Made by a program: the position numbers and the translations under genes. From Pseudomonadota bacterium (lineage in GTDB: Bacteria > Pseudomonadota > Gammaproteobacteria > Steroidobacterales > Steroidobacteraceae): a DNA stretch of 55,083 bases. The stretch is from assembly GCA_016704655.1 (NCBI GenBank), contig JADIZR010000004.1, forward strand, positions 177,501 to 232,583, in the 5' to 3' direction. Position 1 is the stretch's first letter, and every line of letters starts with the position of its first letter. Under the pieces are notes generated by a model. The model had not been told where the DNA came from and made no database searches. It saw only the letters and a list, made by a program, of their open reading frames with translations. Shown one piece after another: positions 24,170 through 34,445 of the stretch.

Positions 24170-27100
24170 TCACGGCAGCCTCCGCCGCGCGAGCACGAGC
24201 GGCTCGATCGCGTCCAGCAACTGGCTTTCCTGGTACGGCTTGCCGAGGTAATCGTCCACGCCGAGCTCGATCGCCCGGGCGCGGTGCTTCTCGCCCACAC
24301 GCGACGTGATCATGATGATCGGCACGTCGGCGAGCCGCGCGTCGTTGCGCACGTGCGCCGCGACTTCGTAGCCGTCCATGCGCGGCATTTCGATGTCGAG
24401 CAGGATCACGTCGGGCACGTGCTCCTGCAGCAGGGACAGCGCTTCCACGCCGTCTTTCGCAGTGAGCACGCGCATGCCATTGCGCTCGAGCAGGCGCTGC
24501 GTGACGCGACGCACCGTGATCGAATCGTCGACCACCATCGCGAAGATACGGTCATCCTGCACCGAGCGCGCGGATTCGGCCGAGCGGGCTCGCCACTCCG
24601 AACGGACCAGCGTGCCCATGTCGAGAATGACGACGATGCGACCGTCGCCGAGGATGGTCGCGCCGGAAATGCCGCGGATACCCGCGATCTGCGGCCCGAC
24701 GGGCTTGACGACGATTTCGCGGCTGCCGATCAACTCGTCCAGAACCAGCGCCGTCGAATGCTCGCCGGCGCGCACCAGGATGACGGGCAGCGCGACGTCT
24801 GTCTCGGGGAGGATGGTGGGCCCGCTGCCGACGAACACACCCAGGTGCTGGAACCGGTAATGGTGACCACCGTACTCGAACGTGGCTGGCTCTTCGTCCA
24901 GGTGACGCTGAATTTCGGTGCGCGTGAGGCGCGCCACGCCTTCGACCGTGGCCATCGGCAGCGCAAACAGTTCGTCATGCACCCGCACGATCAGTGCCTG
25001 CGTGATCGCGAGCGTGAACGGCAAGCGGACCGTGAAGCGGGCGCCCGCACCGGGCTTCGATTCGATGAACAGCGCGCCGCCGAGTTTCTTGATCTCGGTC
25101 GCGACGACGTCCATGCCGACCCCGCGACCAGCCTGTTGCGTCAGGCGATCTGCCGTGCTGAAGCCAGGCTCGAGGATCAGTTGCAGCGACTCCTCGTCGG
25201 TCAGTTCCATTCCGGGTTGCAGCAGGCCCATCTGCCGCGCCTTCGCGTGGATGGCCGCGACGTTGAGGCCGGCACCGTCGTCCTCGACGGAGATCACGAC
25301 CTCGGCGCCCTCGCGCTGCACCTTCAGCGTGATCTGACCCGTCTCTGGCTTGCCGGCTGCGACGCGTTCCGCCGGCATCTCGAGGCCATGGACCACCGCA
25401 TTGCGCAGCATGTGCTCGAACGGCGGCAGCATGCGCTCGAGCACCTGCCGGTCGAGCTCGCCGGACGCGCCCTCCACGATCAGCTCCGCCTTCTTGCCCG
25501 CTTCGGTCGCGGCCTGCCGCAGCAGCCGGGTGAGGCGATGCACGTGCCGCTGGAACGGCACCATGCGCGTGCGCATCAGGCCGTTCTGCACTTCGGTGAC
25601 GACGCGGCCCTGCTGCTGCAGCAGGTTCTGCGTGTCCCGGTTGAGCTGGGCAAGCAGTCCCTCGATGCTGGCGACGTCACTGACGGACTCGGCCAGGGCA
25701 CGCGACAGCTGCTGGATGTTCGAATACCGATCGAGTTCGAGCGGATCGAAATCGGTGCGCTGCACCTGGTCGTCCGTCTTGTACTTGTTGAGGACCTGCG
25801 CCTCGGTCTCCATCTCGAGCTTGCGCAGCTGTTCGCGCAGCCGGGTGACCGTGCGGTCGAGCTCGGCCAGGTTGAACTCGATCGAGGTCATCTGCTGCTC
25901 GATGCGAGCGCGGAAGATGCTGACTTCACCCGCGTTGTTCAGCAGGTCGTCGAGCAGGTCCGCGTCCACACGGGCCAGTTCACCGCGCTCCGTCGGCGCA
26001 ACGGGTTCTCGCCCCGGCAGCACCGGCGTGTATGCCGTCGCAGCGGCCTCGTACGGGGCGGGCACCTGTGACGGGGTCGGCACCACGAATCGCGCAGGTA
26101 CCTCGGGTGCCGCAACCTCGGCAGCCACTGCCGGCAAATCGGCCTGCTGTCCGCTCTCGACGGCGGCCGTCGGTTCGGCGACGGACTGCTCAGGCTGCGC
26201 GGCAACCGCCGGAGTCTCTACAGGCGGCTCGACCGTCGCCTCGACAAGTGGCGGTTCTGCGGACGCCTCGATGACGGTCGCGGCTGGAAGCACCTCGACC
26301 TGCGGCGTCTCGAGCACGACTTCTTCGACCGGGTGCTCAGCCGCCATGTCGTGTTCGGCTGCGGCCTGTTCGATGGCCTCGGGTATCACGACCGCGGCTT
26401 CAGTGAGCTCGGCAGGCGGCACGATGGGCGCCGCCGCCGGCACCGGTTCCATGGGTGCCGCAGTTGCTGGCACCCCTGCCAGCGCCCGTATCCGCAGGAT
26501 GAGTTCGCGCGCCGAAGGCAGGCGCTGGCCGGACTTGGCCATCTCGCGCAGCCGGTGCAACTCGTCGAGCGAACCTTGCAGCACGTCGAATGCAGCGGCA
26601 TCGGCCGCCGACGTGCCCGCTTCGATCGCGGCCAGGAACGATTCGACTTCGTGACTGAGGTCGCCCATGGCGCGGATGCCGGCCATGCGGGCACCGCCCT
26701 TGAGCGTGTGCAGCAGGCGCTTGAGCTCGGTGACCTGCGCGTAATCCGCGCGATCGGCCCGCCAGCGCCCAAACGCAGCCTCGGCTTGTTCGAGCAGCTC
26801 GGTCGCTTCCTCGCCGAAGATCGCCGCGATGTCCGCGTCGAAGTCCTCGCCGAAGCCGGGTTGTCTCCGTGCAGTCCGGTCCTCCGGCACGGACAGCGGC
26901 CGGCGCGGCTGGAGCCGTGTGGTCGACGTCCGGTTTGCGCAGCGCCCCTCCGCCCCCGGGCCGCCCCCCGCCCGGCCGCGCGGCCGCCGGGCCGGGGCCG
27001 GCCGACTGCGCCAGTGTTCGCTCCGCCGCATCGGCCAGCTGCGCAAGCTCGGCGTCCAGCTGCAGGTCCAGTGCCACCCAACCTTCCGTCAGGTGCGTCT

Positions 27101-29756
27101 GCTCGGGGAAGAAGCCGGTGTTCTCATCGACGTGCTCGGACACCGTCTCGAGCAATCGCACGGTGTCGTGCAGCAACGCAAGCGCGTCGCCGCTCATGCC
27201 GTGGCCGTGGTCGAAGAGCTTGCGGACGTAATGTTCCATCGGCTCGGCGACCTTGATGCCCTGGCGCGCCCCGGCGGTCTTGGCGATGCCGCTCAGCGTA
27301 TGGCAGGCGCGGTAGAGCGCCTCCGAAACCAGGTGCGGTGCAACACCACGGGCGCAGCGCTCGAGGAACTGACGCACGATCAGGATATGACCGGCGGTTT
27401 CCTTGCGGAAAATTTCGCGCAGCACCGGATCCATGACCGGCTCTTCCAGCGGAGCGGCCTCGGCCACTCGCTCTTCCGCGACGGCCGACACTGGCGGGGG
27501 CGCAGGCACGGCCGTAGCTGGCAGCGCCGGCCCTTCCCGGCCCGACAGTGCGTCGGCTCGCGTCATGATCGCGGCGATGTCGATACTGGCCAGTTCACCG
27601 CCGTCGATCTCGTCGATGAGCTGCGGCATGGCCGCGACGGCGTCGCGCACGATGGACAGGATGTCCGGCGAACGCAGCAGCGTCTGGCTGATCACGCGGT
27701 TCAGCAGCGACTCGATGCTCCAGGAGAACTCACCGATGCGTTGCGCGCCGACCATGCGCCCGCTGCCCTTCAGCGTGTGGAATGCACGGCGCAGGTCGCG
27801 CAGCGCCGCGGCGTCCTGCGGATTCTGCTCCCACTGCGGGTACAGCACAGCGAGGCGCGTCGAGTTCTCGCGCGCTTCCTCCACGAACAGCTGCAGGAAT
27901 TCCGGGTCCGCGCTGGTGATCACGACTGGCGACGGCAACGACGGTCTGGCCGCCGCGACAGGTGCAGGAGCTTCAATCGCCGCAGCAGGTGCGGCCACTG
28001 GTTCGTCCACGGGCTGCGACTCGCGGAACGGAATCACTCGCGCGAGCGAGGGTTCCAGCTCGGCGAGACGTGCTTCGGCGGCGTCCAGCATCTGCCACTG
28101 GTCGGCACGGCCGGCCTGCAGCGTCTCCATGTAGTACTCGACGGCAACCACTGCATCGGCCAGCCGCTCGAGGCGCGGTGGACTGAGCGACTGCTCGTCG
28201 GGACGCACGATCGTACCCAGCGCGCGACCGACGCGCTCCATCACCTCGACCGCACGCTGCCTGCCCAGCATCAGCAGTCCGGCCGTGATCCCGCGCACCA
28301 GCTGCGGCACCTGGTCGAGTCCCTGCGCCTCGGCGGGCGCCGACAGGGAATGCGTCACCGCCTCCTTGATCCGCGCCATGTTGACGATGCATTCGCGCAG
28401 CACGGCTTCCTGCACGAGGCGGAACTCCTCGTCGGTCGGCTCGCCCGGCGAATCGGCGGATGCCGCCTCGGGCAGGATCAACCGCACCAGCTGCGCGTCG
28501 AGACTGTCTTCGACGGCAATCAGCGCCGCTGCGATGCTGAGCAGTGCCGTGTCGTCCGGCGGAATGCGGCGCTCGACGATCGCCTTCAGCGAATCGAGTT
28601 CGCCCTCGACGCGCGCGCGCAGCGCTCCCAGCCCAAGCACGCCGAGCGTGTCGCTGATCTTGCGCAGCATCTCGAGCTGCGGCTGCAGGTCGTCCACGTG
28701 CGTGGCGCCCTTGCGGACGAAGATGTCGAGGACGTCCTTGACGCGCGTCAGGTCCTCGCGGATGGCTGCGGCGACGGTACGCATCAGCCGCACGCTCGGT
28801 GCAGACAGCGCTGCGGCCGCGTCGGTCGCGATGGCATCGGCGGCGGCCACCATGTCGTGCAGACCGAAAGACTCGCGCACCGCGGCAACGCGCGCGCCGG
28901 CCTCCGTGCTCTGCGCCACGTAATACAGCAGGTTGTTGAGCACCTCGGCTGGCGGCGACGTGGCGTAGCGCTGCTCGCCTTCCTGCAGTCGCTTCAGCTC
29001 GCGGTCGACGTGACCGAGCACGCGCTTGACCGACACGTTGGGCTCGATCCCGCCGGCCTGCAGCGCTTCGAGCAGCGCACCGACGACCCACCACAGCTGG
29101 AACAGCGGCTGCGTCGAGGCCGCCCGCTCGAACTGCATGGCGATTTCAGCGAGATGGTGCAGGTTTTCCGCAGTCTGTTCGCCACGGATCCAGCCGAGCA
29201 ACGCGACCTGGAAGCGCGGACGCAACCGCTTGGCGAGTTCCGCCACTTCACGGTCGCCGACGAACGGCGACGACGGCTGCGGCTGCTCGTCCGAACGCAG
29301 GTTGAGCAGCAGCAAAGTCCCTTCCGACAGCAATGCGCCGCCGCGGACGGCGCGCAGGTCGTTCAGCAGCGGCAGCAGCACTAGTGGCAGGTCGCGCGCG
29401 CCGGTCGCGACGCGTTCCACGTAGGACGGCAACTGCTCCATCGCCCGCATCAGCGCGTCGAGACCGTCTGCATCTGCCCTGCCCTCGCCGGAATGCGCGT
29501 CGACGTAACGGGCGACGAATTCCATTTCCTCGGCCAGCAACGCGCCGCCGTAGACCTCGGCGAGACGCAGCGCACCGCGCGCCAGATGGACGTGCGCGGC
29601 GAAGCGATGCAGCGCGCCCCGGTCGTCGGGACGCTCGGCAAAAGTTTCGAGAGCCACTCGCGCCTCGTTGAGCTCGGCCGCGATTTCGCGCGAGATCACC
29701 TGCAACGAGGCGTGGGCCTCGTCGACCGTGGCGAGCGGCATCGGATCCTGGTTCAC
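24170..29756 (-). CDS. chpA: Hybrid chemosensory histidine kinase ChpA/PilL, with a frameshift
   Basis: Central kinase of twitching motility, expected to phosphorylate PilG and PilH. From ATG 29756 an N-terminal FimL-like region is followed by Hpt domains with HTLKGSGRMVG, HTLSG and later HTLKGGARMAG. A Pro/Val-rich linker follows. The kinase core has HMLRNAVVHGLE (N box), VEDDGAGLN and GRGVGMDVV. Then come a CheW-like domain and a C-terminal receiver (VVDDS; Asp in LLDIEMPRMDG). The frame changes between ~26870 and ~27000, inside a CCCCC/GGGCC-rich low-complexity stretch just before the third Hpt. The total of 5587 nt is one base over a multiple of three. The repaired product has ~1860 residues, shorter than Pseudomonas ChpA (~2470) with fewer Hpt modules. 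Confidence 0.9.
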
Positions 29757-29774
29757 GCTGGGCAGTCCGGTTGA

Positions 29775-31886
29775 TCAGCCCGCGAGGCTGCCGATGCGAC
29801 GGATGCGATCCGCGCCAGGTTCCGCCGCAGCAGGCGGCTCGTCCGGCTTGAGCGCAGGGAAGTCGCCGGTCAAGCCAGTCATCATCGAGCCAGGCAACCG
29901 GAATCCGGTCACCGACTTGCGCAACTGGGCCGCGAGTTCGGCGAGCTTGCCGATCGACGCCGACGTGGCCGTGGTGCTCTCGGCCGTCTGCGAGCTGATT
30001 TCGCGCAGCACCTGCATGTTGCGCGAGATGCTCTGCGACACGCCGGCCTGCTGGCGCGAGCTGGCGGAAATGTTCTGCACGAGGCTCGCGATCTGGTTCG
30101 AGACCTGCTCGATCTCCTCGAGCGCGGCTCCCGCGTTCTCGGCGAGCAGCGCGCCGCCCACCACGTCGGTCGTGGTGCGCTCCATCGACACGACGGCCTC
30201 GTTCGTGTCGGCCTGGATCGTGCGCACGAGCACTTCGATCTGCTTGGTCGCGGTGGCCGCACGCTCGGCCAGCCGCTGGACTTCGTCGGCCACGACCGCA
30301 AAGCCGCGACCCGCTTCACCCGCCATCGACGCCTGGATCGAGGCGTTGAGCGCGAGGATGTTGGTCTGCTCGGCGATGTCGTTGATCAGCTCGACGATGT
30401 TGCCGATCTCCTGCGAGGACTCGCCGAGGCGCTTGATGCGCTTCGACGTCTCCTGGATGTTCTCGCGGATCGCGTTCATGCCGGTGATCGTGCGGCGCAC
30501 GGCGTCGCCGCCCTTGTGCGCGACATCCACCGAATGACGCGCGACGTCGGATGAGCGTTCGGCGTTGCCTGACACCTCTTCGGTCGTGGCAGCCATGGCG
30601 GCAATCGACTCCGATGCGGCCCCGATCTGCTTCGACTGCGCCGCCGAGGCCTTGGCCAGGTGCGTGGAGAGCGCCTGCGTCTGACGCGTGGCGCCATCGA
30701 GCTTGACTGCCGAATCGTTGATCGTGACGACGAGTTCACGCAGCGCTTCGATGGCGTAGTTGATCGAGTCCGCAATCGCGCCGGTGATGTCTTCGGTGAC
30801 CGTGGCCTGCACGGTGAGGTCGCCGTCGGCAAGGCTCGACAGCTCGTCGAGCAGGCGCAGGATTGCCTGCTGGTTGCGCTCGTTCTGGCGGGTCTGGAAT
30901 TCCGCAGCGTCACGCAGGGCTGCCAGTTCGCGCTGCAGCCAGAAGGCAGCGCCGAGCGTCAGCAGCGTGATCGCGATGAACAGCAGCGGCAGCCATGGGC
31001 TGGCAAACAGCCGGCCGTAGCCGATCGCGGCCTTCGCCTCGACCCCGGCGAGACTGCTACTCAGGCCCGCGCCGGTTTCGGTCAGCGCATTGCGCGCCGC
31101 CTGCATCTGTTCGAGCCGGTCGGCGAGCTTGATCACGGCGCGGACCTGCTCGGCTTCGGTGCCGAACGCAACCGCCAGCGCCTTCGCAGCCTCAGCCGCA
31201 TCACCGACGGCCGGAGCGATTCCAAGCGTGTTGTCCTGGCCGTTCGCGCCAGCCGTGACCTGCGCCATGAATTCAAGGCTGTCGGTCAGGCGGTGCGACG
31301 CCGCCTCGACCGCAGCCGTGCCGTCGGCAAGCGCAGTGAGATCCTGGTCGATCGCCTGCGCGCGCAGTTCGAAACGCTCGAAGTTGCGATTCACGGCATC
31401 GGGACGGCCGGGGCCCATCGCCTTCAGCACGCCGGCTGCCGTGGACAGCAACCGGGGCGTGGACTCGCGCACGCTCGCCGCAGCCTTCTGCGCCTGCAAC
31501 GCCGCATCGCGGCCATCCAGCACGGCCTGCGACTGTTCCAGCAGCGCAGGCCAGCCGCGCTCGCTGCCGAGCACGCGGGCGCTCGGTGAAGACAACAGGC
31601 CGACCGCCGACTTGCCGGCATCGATCTCGTCGATCACGCGCTCCAGCCGGGCGCGTGAAGCCGCCAGCGCATCGAACGCCGGGGCGGAACCACGCACGGC
31701 GGCGCCCGCCTGCAATGGAATGTTCTGCGCGATTGCCGTGAGGGACGACAGATGCTCCCGCAGCTGCGCCTGCTGCTGCATCGCGCGGCCCGAAAGCAGC
31801 AGGGCTGCCGCGGCCAGCAGTGCCGCGACGATCGCCACGCCGAGCAGCAGGGGCTGCAGGCGGGCGGCGTCGATTCGATTGGTCAT
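29775..31886 (-). CDS. pilJ: Type IV pilus methyl-accepting chemotaxis protein PilJ
   Basis: A 703-residue inner-membrane receptor that feeds the Chp system. One membrane helix lies at ~11-32, a periplasmic helical region at ~33-295 and the second helix at ~300-320 (LPLLFIAITLLTLGAAF). A HAMP-like segment follows, then a long signalling coiled coil whose hairpin tip reads IAEQTNILALNASIQASMAGEAGRGFAVVADEV in consecutive pieces. IQASMAG, rather than IEAARAG, is typical of PilJ. The ATG at 31886 gives the usual short cytoplasmic N-terminus. It lies between pilI (35 bp) and chpA (~18 bp). The cognate methyltransferase PilK is absent from its usual place after pilJ. Confidence 0.93.
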   Translation of the reverse strand: MTNRIDAARLQPLLLGVAIVAALLAAAALLLSGRAMQQQAQLREHLSSLTAIAQNIPLQAGAAVRGSAPAFDALAASRARLERVIDEIDAGKSAVGLLSSPSARVLGSERGWPALLEQSQAVLDGRDAALQAQKAAASVRESTPRLLSTAAGVLKAMGPGRPDAVNRNFERFELRAQAIDQDLTALADGTAAVEAASHRLTDSLEFMAQVTAGANGQDNTLGIAPAVGDAAEAAKALAVAFGTEAEQVRAVIKLADRLEQMQAARNALTETGAGLSSSLAGVEAKAAIGYGRLFASPWLPLLFIAITLLTLGAAFWLQRELAALRDAAEFQTRQNERNQQAILRLLDELSSLADGDLTVQATVTEDITGAIADSINYAIEALRELVVTINDSAVKLDGATRQTQALSTHLAKASAAQSKQIGAASESIAAMAATTEEVSGNAERSSDVARHSVDVAHKGGDAVRRTITGMNAIRENIQETSKRIKRLGESSQEIGNIVELINDIAEQTNILALNASIQASMAGEAGRGFAVVADEVQRLAERAATATKQIEVLVRTIQADTNEAVVSMERTTTDVVGGALLAENAGAALEEIEQVSNQIASLVQNISASSRQQAGVSQSISRNMQVLREISSQTAESTTATSASIGKLAELAAQLRKSVTGFRLPGSMMTGLTGDFPALKPDEPPAAAEPGADRIRRIGSLAG

Positions 31887-31920
31887 GTCGTCACCATTCT
31901 TGTCAGATCGGGCCGACGGC

Positions 31921-32490
31921 TCAGGAAGCCGCAGCCTGCATGAACTGCGGGCTCTCGAGCAGCGCCCGCACGCTGAACACCGGCCAGACCTCGGCCCCGC
32001 GCCGGAACGCGCCAGCCAGGTAGCGCTCGCAGCGCAGCAGGGTTGGCGGCAGGTCGGCCGAGAATTCGCTTTCGTAGAAGCGGCGGAAGCCCATGACCTC
32101 GTCGACGACGAGCCCGGCAGGAATCTCGCGGTGGTTGGCGAGCAGCACGCGGCTCGAACGCGTAATTGAAGTTGCACCTGCGCTGAGGAACGCGCGCAGG
32201 TCGATGACCGGCAGCAGCTGACCACGAACGTTTGACAGGCCACGAATCCACGGTCTGGCGCCCGGCACGCGGGTGACCGATGCCGGGTATGACAGCACCT
32301 CGCGCGTCTCCTCCCGTGCGAGCAGGAACGCTTCGCCACCGAGGCGAAACGCGATGCCGACCCACTCCGCACCGGCGGCGATCGACTCGGGCTGGCCCTG
32401 CGCGGCGGCGCGGGCGCGGCGGTCGATCTCCCGCAGCAGTTCGAAGGGACGTTCGCGCAACGCGCGAAGGAGCGTGACGCCTGGCTGCAT
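31921..32490 (-). CDS. pilI: CheW-like coupling protein PilI
   Basis: A 189-residue CheW-family adaptor linking PilJ to ChpA. The CheW domain spans ~40-175 (WVGIAFRLGGEAFLLAREE; PWIRGLSNVRGQLLPVIDL; LVVDEVMGFRRF). These motifs and the gene's position identify it as PilI. The ATG at 32490 immediately follows the pilH stop (TGA at 32492-32494), so the genes are coupled. An open frame extends further upstream but overlaps pilH without homology. Intact and of ordinary length. Confidence 0.92.
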   Translation of the reverse strand: MQPGVTLLRALRERPFELLREIDRRARAAAQGQPESIAAGAEWVGIAFRLGGEAFLLAREETREVLSYPASVTRVPGARPWIRGLSNVRGQLLPVIDLRAFLSAGATSITRSSRVLLANHREIPAGLVVDEVMGFRRFYESEFSADLPPTLLRCERYLAGAFRRGAEVWPVFSVRALLESPQFMQAAAS

Positions 32491-32491
32491 G

Positions 32492-32857
32492 TCAGGTGGC
32501 AATGGCCGCCTGCGCCTTGCGCACCAACTGGTCCGTGGCGACGGGCTTGACGAGGTAGTCGACCGCACCCTGGCGCAGTCCCCAGACGCGGTCCGATTCC
32601 TGCGCCTTGGAGGTGACCATGATGACCGGGATGGTCCGCGTGGACGGATCGTTGGCCAGTTCGCGCGTGGCCTGGAAGCCGTTGACGCCGGGCATCACGA
32701 TGTCCATCAGGATCAGGTCCGGGTGCAGTTCGCGTGCGAGTCGCAGGCCCTCGCCGCCATCGGCGGCGGCGGCGGTCGTGAAGCCGTGCTGCTCCAGCGC
32801 CTGCTGCATGACGTGAACGTCGGTCGGTGAATCGTCCACGATCAGTACGAGTGCCAC
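32492..32857 (-). CDS. pilH: Response regulator PilH (single receiver domain)
   Basis: A 121-residue CheY-like protein. Acidic pocket Asp8/Asp9 (IVDDS), phospho-acceptor Asp52 (LILMDIVMPG), the Thr/Ser of VTSK and the Lys of LVKP are all present. In Pseudomonas PilH modulates pilus retraction and acts as a phosphate sink opposing PilG. The start is ATG 32857, 24 bp after pilG. No output domain. Intact. Confidence 0.93.
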   Translation of the reverse strand: MALVLIVDDSPTDVHVMQQALEQHGFTTAAAADGGEGLRLARELHPDLILMDIVMPGVNGFQATRELANDPSTRTIPVIMVTSKAQESDRVWGLRQGAVDYLVKPVATDQLVRKAQAAIAT

Positions 32858-32881
32858 AGTCAGTTCCTCCGCGAACCGCGC

Positions 32882-33292
32882 TCAGGCGCGGTGGACGTGA
32901 GTCTCGATCGCGCTCAGCAGTTCTTCGCGCGTGAAGGGCTTGGTCAGGTAGTGCTCCGAACCCACGATGCGGCCGCGAGCCCGGTCAAAGAGTCCGTCCT
33001 TGCTCGACAGCATGATCACCGGGATGCTCTTGAAAACCTTGTTGTGCTTGATCAGCGAGCAAGTCTGGTAGCCGTCCAGGCGCGGCATCATGATGTCCAC
33101 GAACACGATGTCCGGCTGATGGTCCGCGACCTTGGACAGGGCGTCGAAGCCGTCCACGGCGGTGAAGACCTCGCAACCCTCCCGCGCCAGCAGGGTTTCG
33201 GCCGTGCGCCGGATGGTCTTGCTGTCGTCGATGACCAGCACCTTGAGGCCAGCCAGCCTTGGCCGACTGTTGCTGGCAGCCGTGTTTTCCAT
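32882..33292 (-). CDS. pilG: Response regulator PilG (single receiver domain)
   Basis: A 136-residue CheY-like regulator that promotes pilus extension and, in Pseudomonas, raises cAMP through FimV/CyaB. Acidic pocket Asp22/Asp23 (IDDSKTIRRT), phospho-acceptor Asp66 (FVDIMMPRLDG), Ser of LSSK and Lys of LTKPF are present. KTIRRTAETLL and HNKVFKSIPVIMLSSKDG are characteristic of PilG. The ATG at 33292 is the first gene of pilGHIJ-chpAC. It is divergent from gshB, exactly as in Pseudomonas. A 12-bp motif shared with the pilT promoter region lies in the intergenic gap. Confidence 0.95.
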   Translation of the reverse strand: MENTAASNSRPRLAGLKVLVIDDSKTIRRTAETLLAREGCEVFTAVDGFDALSKVADHQPDIVFVDIMMPRLDGYQTCSLIKHNKVFKSIPVIMLSSKDGLFDRARGRIVGSEHYLTKPFTREELLSAIETHVHRA

Positions 33293-33370
33293 ACGGACGA
33301 GACCTCGGAGTCGAGTGGGCGTGCGTGCGAGTGCGACGCTATGCGCGAGGCCGCCGCTCGCGAGGGCGTT

Positions 33371-33382
33371 TTAACATATTGG
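33371..33382 (+). promoter_or_regulatory. 12-bp AT-rich motif shared with the pilT/yggS region
   Basis: TTAACATATTGG lies between pilG and gshB, 78 bp from the pilG start and 85 bp from the gshB start. Its exact reverse complement is at 44526-44537 between pilT and yggS. Such an AT-rich 12-mer is rare in this GC-rich sequence. No consensus -10/-35 pair can be built convincingly around it, so its role is unknown. Confidence 0.4.
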
Positions 33383-33467
33383 CCACCCCCCTGCCATTGG
33401 CGGCTTTCGATACCATGACACCCATCACAGTCAACTTCCTCGAGGCCGCCGCCCGCGCGGAGTCCGC

Positions 33468-34445
33468 ATGTCCCTGAAACCCCTGCGCATCGCCGTCGTC
33501 ATGGATCCGATCGAGGACATCAAGCCCCGCAAGGACACGACACTGGCGATGCTGCTCGCCGCCCAGCGCCGCGGCTGGGAACTCCATTACCTGGAACTGC
33601 CCGGTATCTGGCTGCGCGACGGCGTCGCGCTCGGTCGCGCGCACCCGATCGGCGTCCGCGAGCATGACAGCGACTGGTTCACGCGCGGCGCGGCCGTGGT
33701 GACCCGGCTTGGCGAATTCGACGCGATCCTGATGCGCAAGGATCCGCCGTTCGACACGGAATACATCTATTCGACGTACATCCTCGAGCGGGCCGAAGTG
33801 CAGGGGGCGCTGGTCGTCAACCGCCCGCAGGGCCTGCGCGACATGAACGAAAAGGTCTACACGGCCTGGTTTCCGCAGTGCTGCGCGCCCACTCTGATCA
33901 CACGCGACATGGCGGATATGCACGCATTTCTCAGGGAACACGGCCGGGCGGTCTGCAAGCCCCTCTACGGCATGGGCGGCCGTTCGATCTTCGTGGTCGA
34001 CGCCGGCGACAAGAATGCGAACGTGATCTTCGAAACGCTCACCGAGTACGGCACGCGCTACGCAATCGTGCAACGCTACATCCCCGACATCGTGACGACC
34101 GGCGACTCGAGGGTGATCCTGGTGGACGGCGAACCCGTGTCCTATGCGCTTGCACGAATTCCGACTGACGCGGACAACCGCGGCAACCTGGCTGCTGGCG
34201 CCACGGGCATTGGCCGCCCGCTCAACGATCGCGACCGCTGGCTGGCTGCCGAGATCGGCCCGGCGCTGCGCGACCGGGGAATGCTGTTCGTCGGCCTCGA
34301 CGTGATCGGCGGCTTCGTCACCGAGATCAACGTGACCAGCCCGACCGGCGTGCGCGAGCTCGACCAGCAGTTCGGCACCGACATCGCCGGATCGCTGATG
34401 GATGCGATCAGGCACCGTATCGACGCCCGCGGAGGGCCGCATTGA
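33468..34445 (+). CDS. gshB: Glutathione synthetase
   Basis: ATP-grasp enzyme joining gamma-glutamylcysteine and glycine. The 325-residue protein shows the N-terminal IAVVMDPIEDIKPRKDTTLA and the DAILMRKDPPFDTEYIYSTY substrate region. The ATP-grasp core follows (KPLYGMGGRSIF, FVGLDVIGG, TEINVTSPTGVREL), all strongly conserved in GshB. Length is close to E. coli (316). The start is ATG 33468. It is the first gene of gshB-tonB-yqgE-ruvX-pyrB-pyrK and its stop overlaps the next start. Divergent from pilG. The first pathway enzyme, GshA, is not in the window. Confidence 0.95.
   Translation: MSLKPLRIAVVMDPIEDIKPRKDTTLAMLLAAQRRGWELHYLELPGIWLRDGVALGRAHPIGVREHDSDWFTRGAAVVTRLGEFDAILMRKDPPFDTEYIYSTYILERAEVQGALVVNRPQGLRDMNEKVYTAWFPQCCAPTLITRDMADMHAFLREHGRAVCKPLYGMGGRSIFVVDAGDKNANVIFETLTEYGTRYAIVQRYIPDIVTTGDSRVILVDGEPVSYALARIPTDADNRGNLAAGATGIGRPLNDRDRWLAAEIGPALRDRGMLFVGLDVIGGFVTEINVTSPTGVRELDQQFGTDIAGSLMDAIRHRIDARGGPH

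Noticed and set aside
24125..29384. Very long open frames (648 and 851 residues) on the plus strand opposite chpA
   Set aside because: They are antisense to a gene with clear domains, have no recognisable family and show the Arg/Gln/His-rich composition typical of shadow frames in GC-rich DNA.
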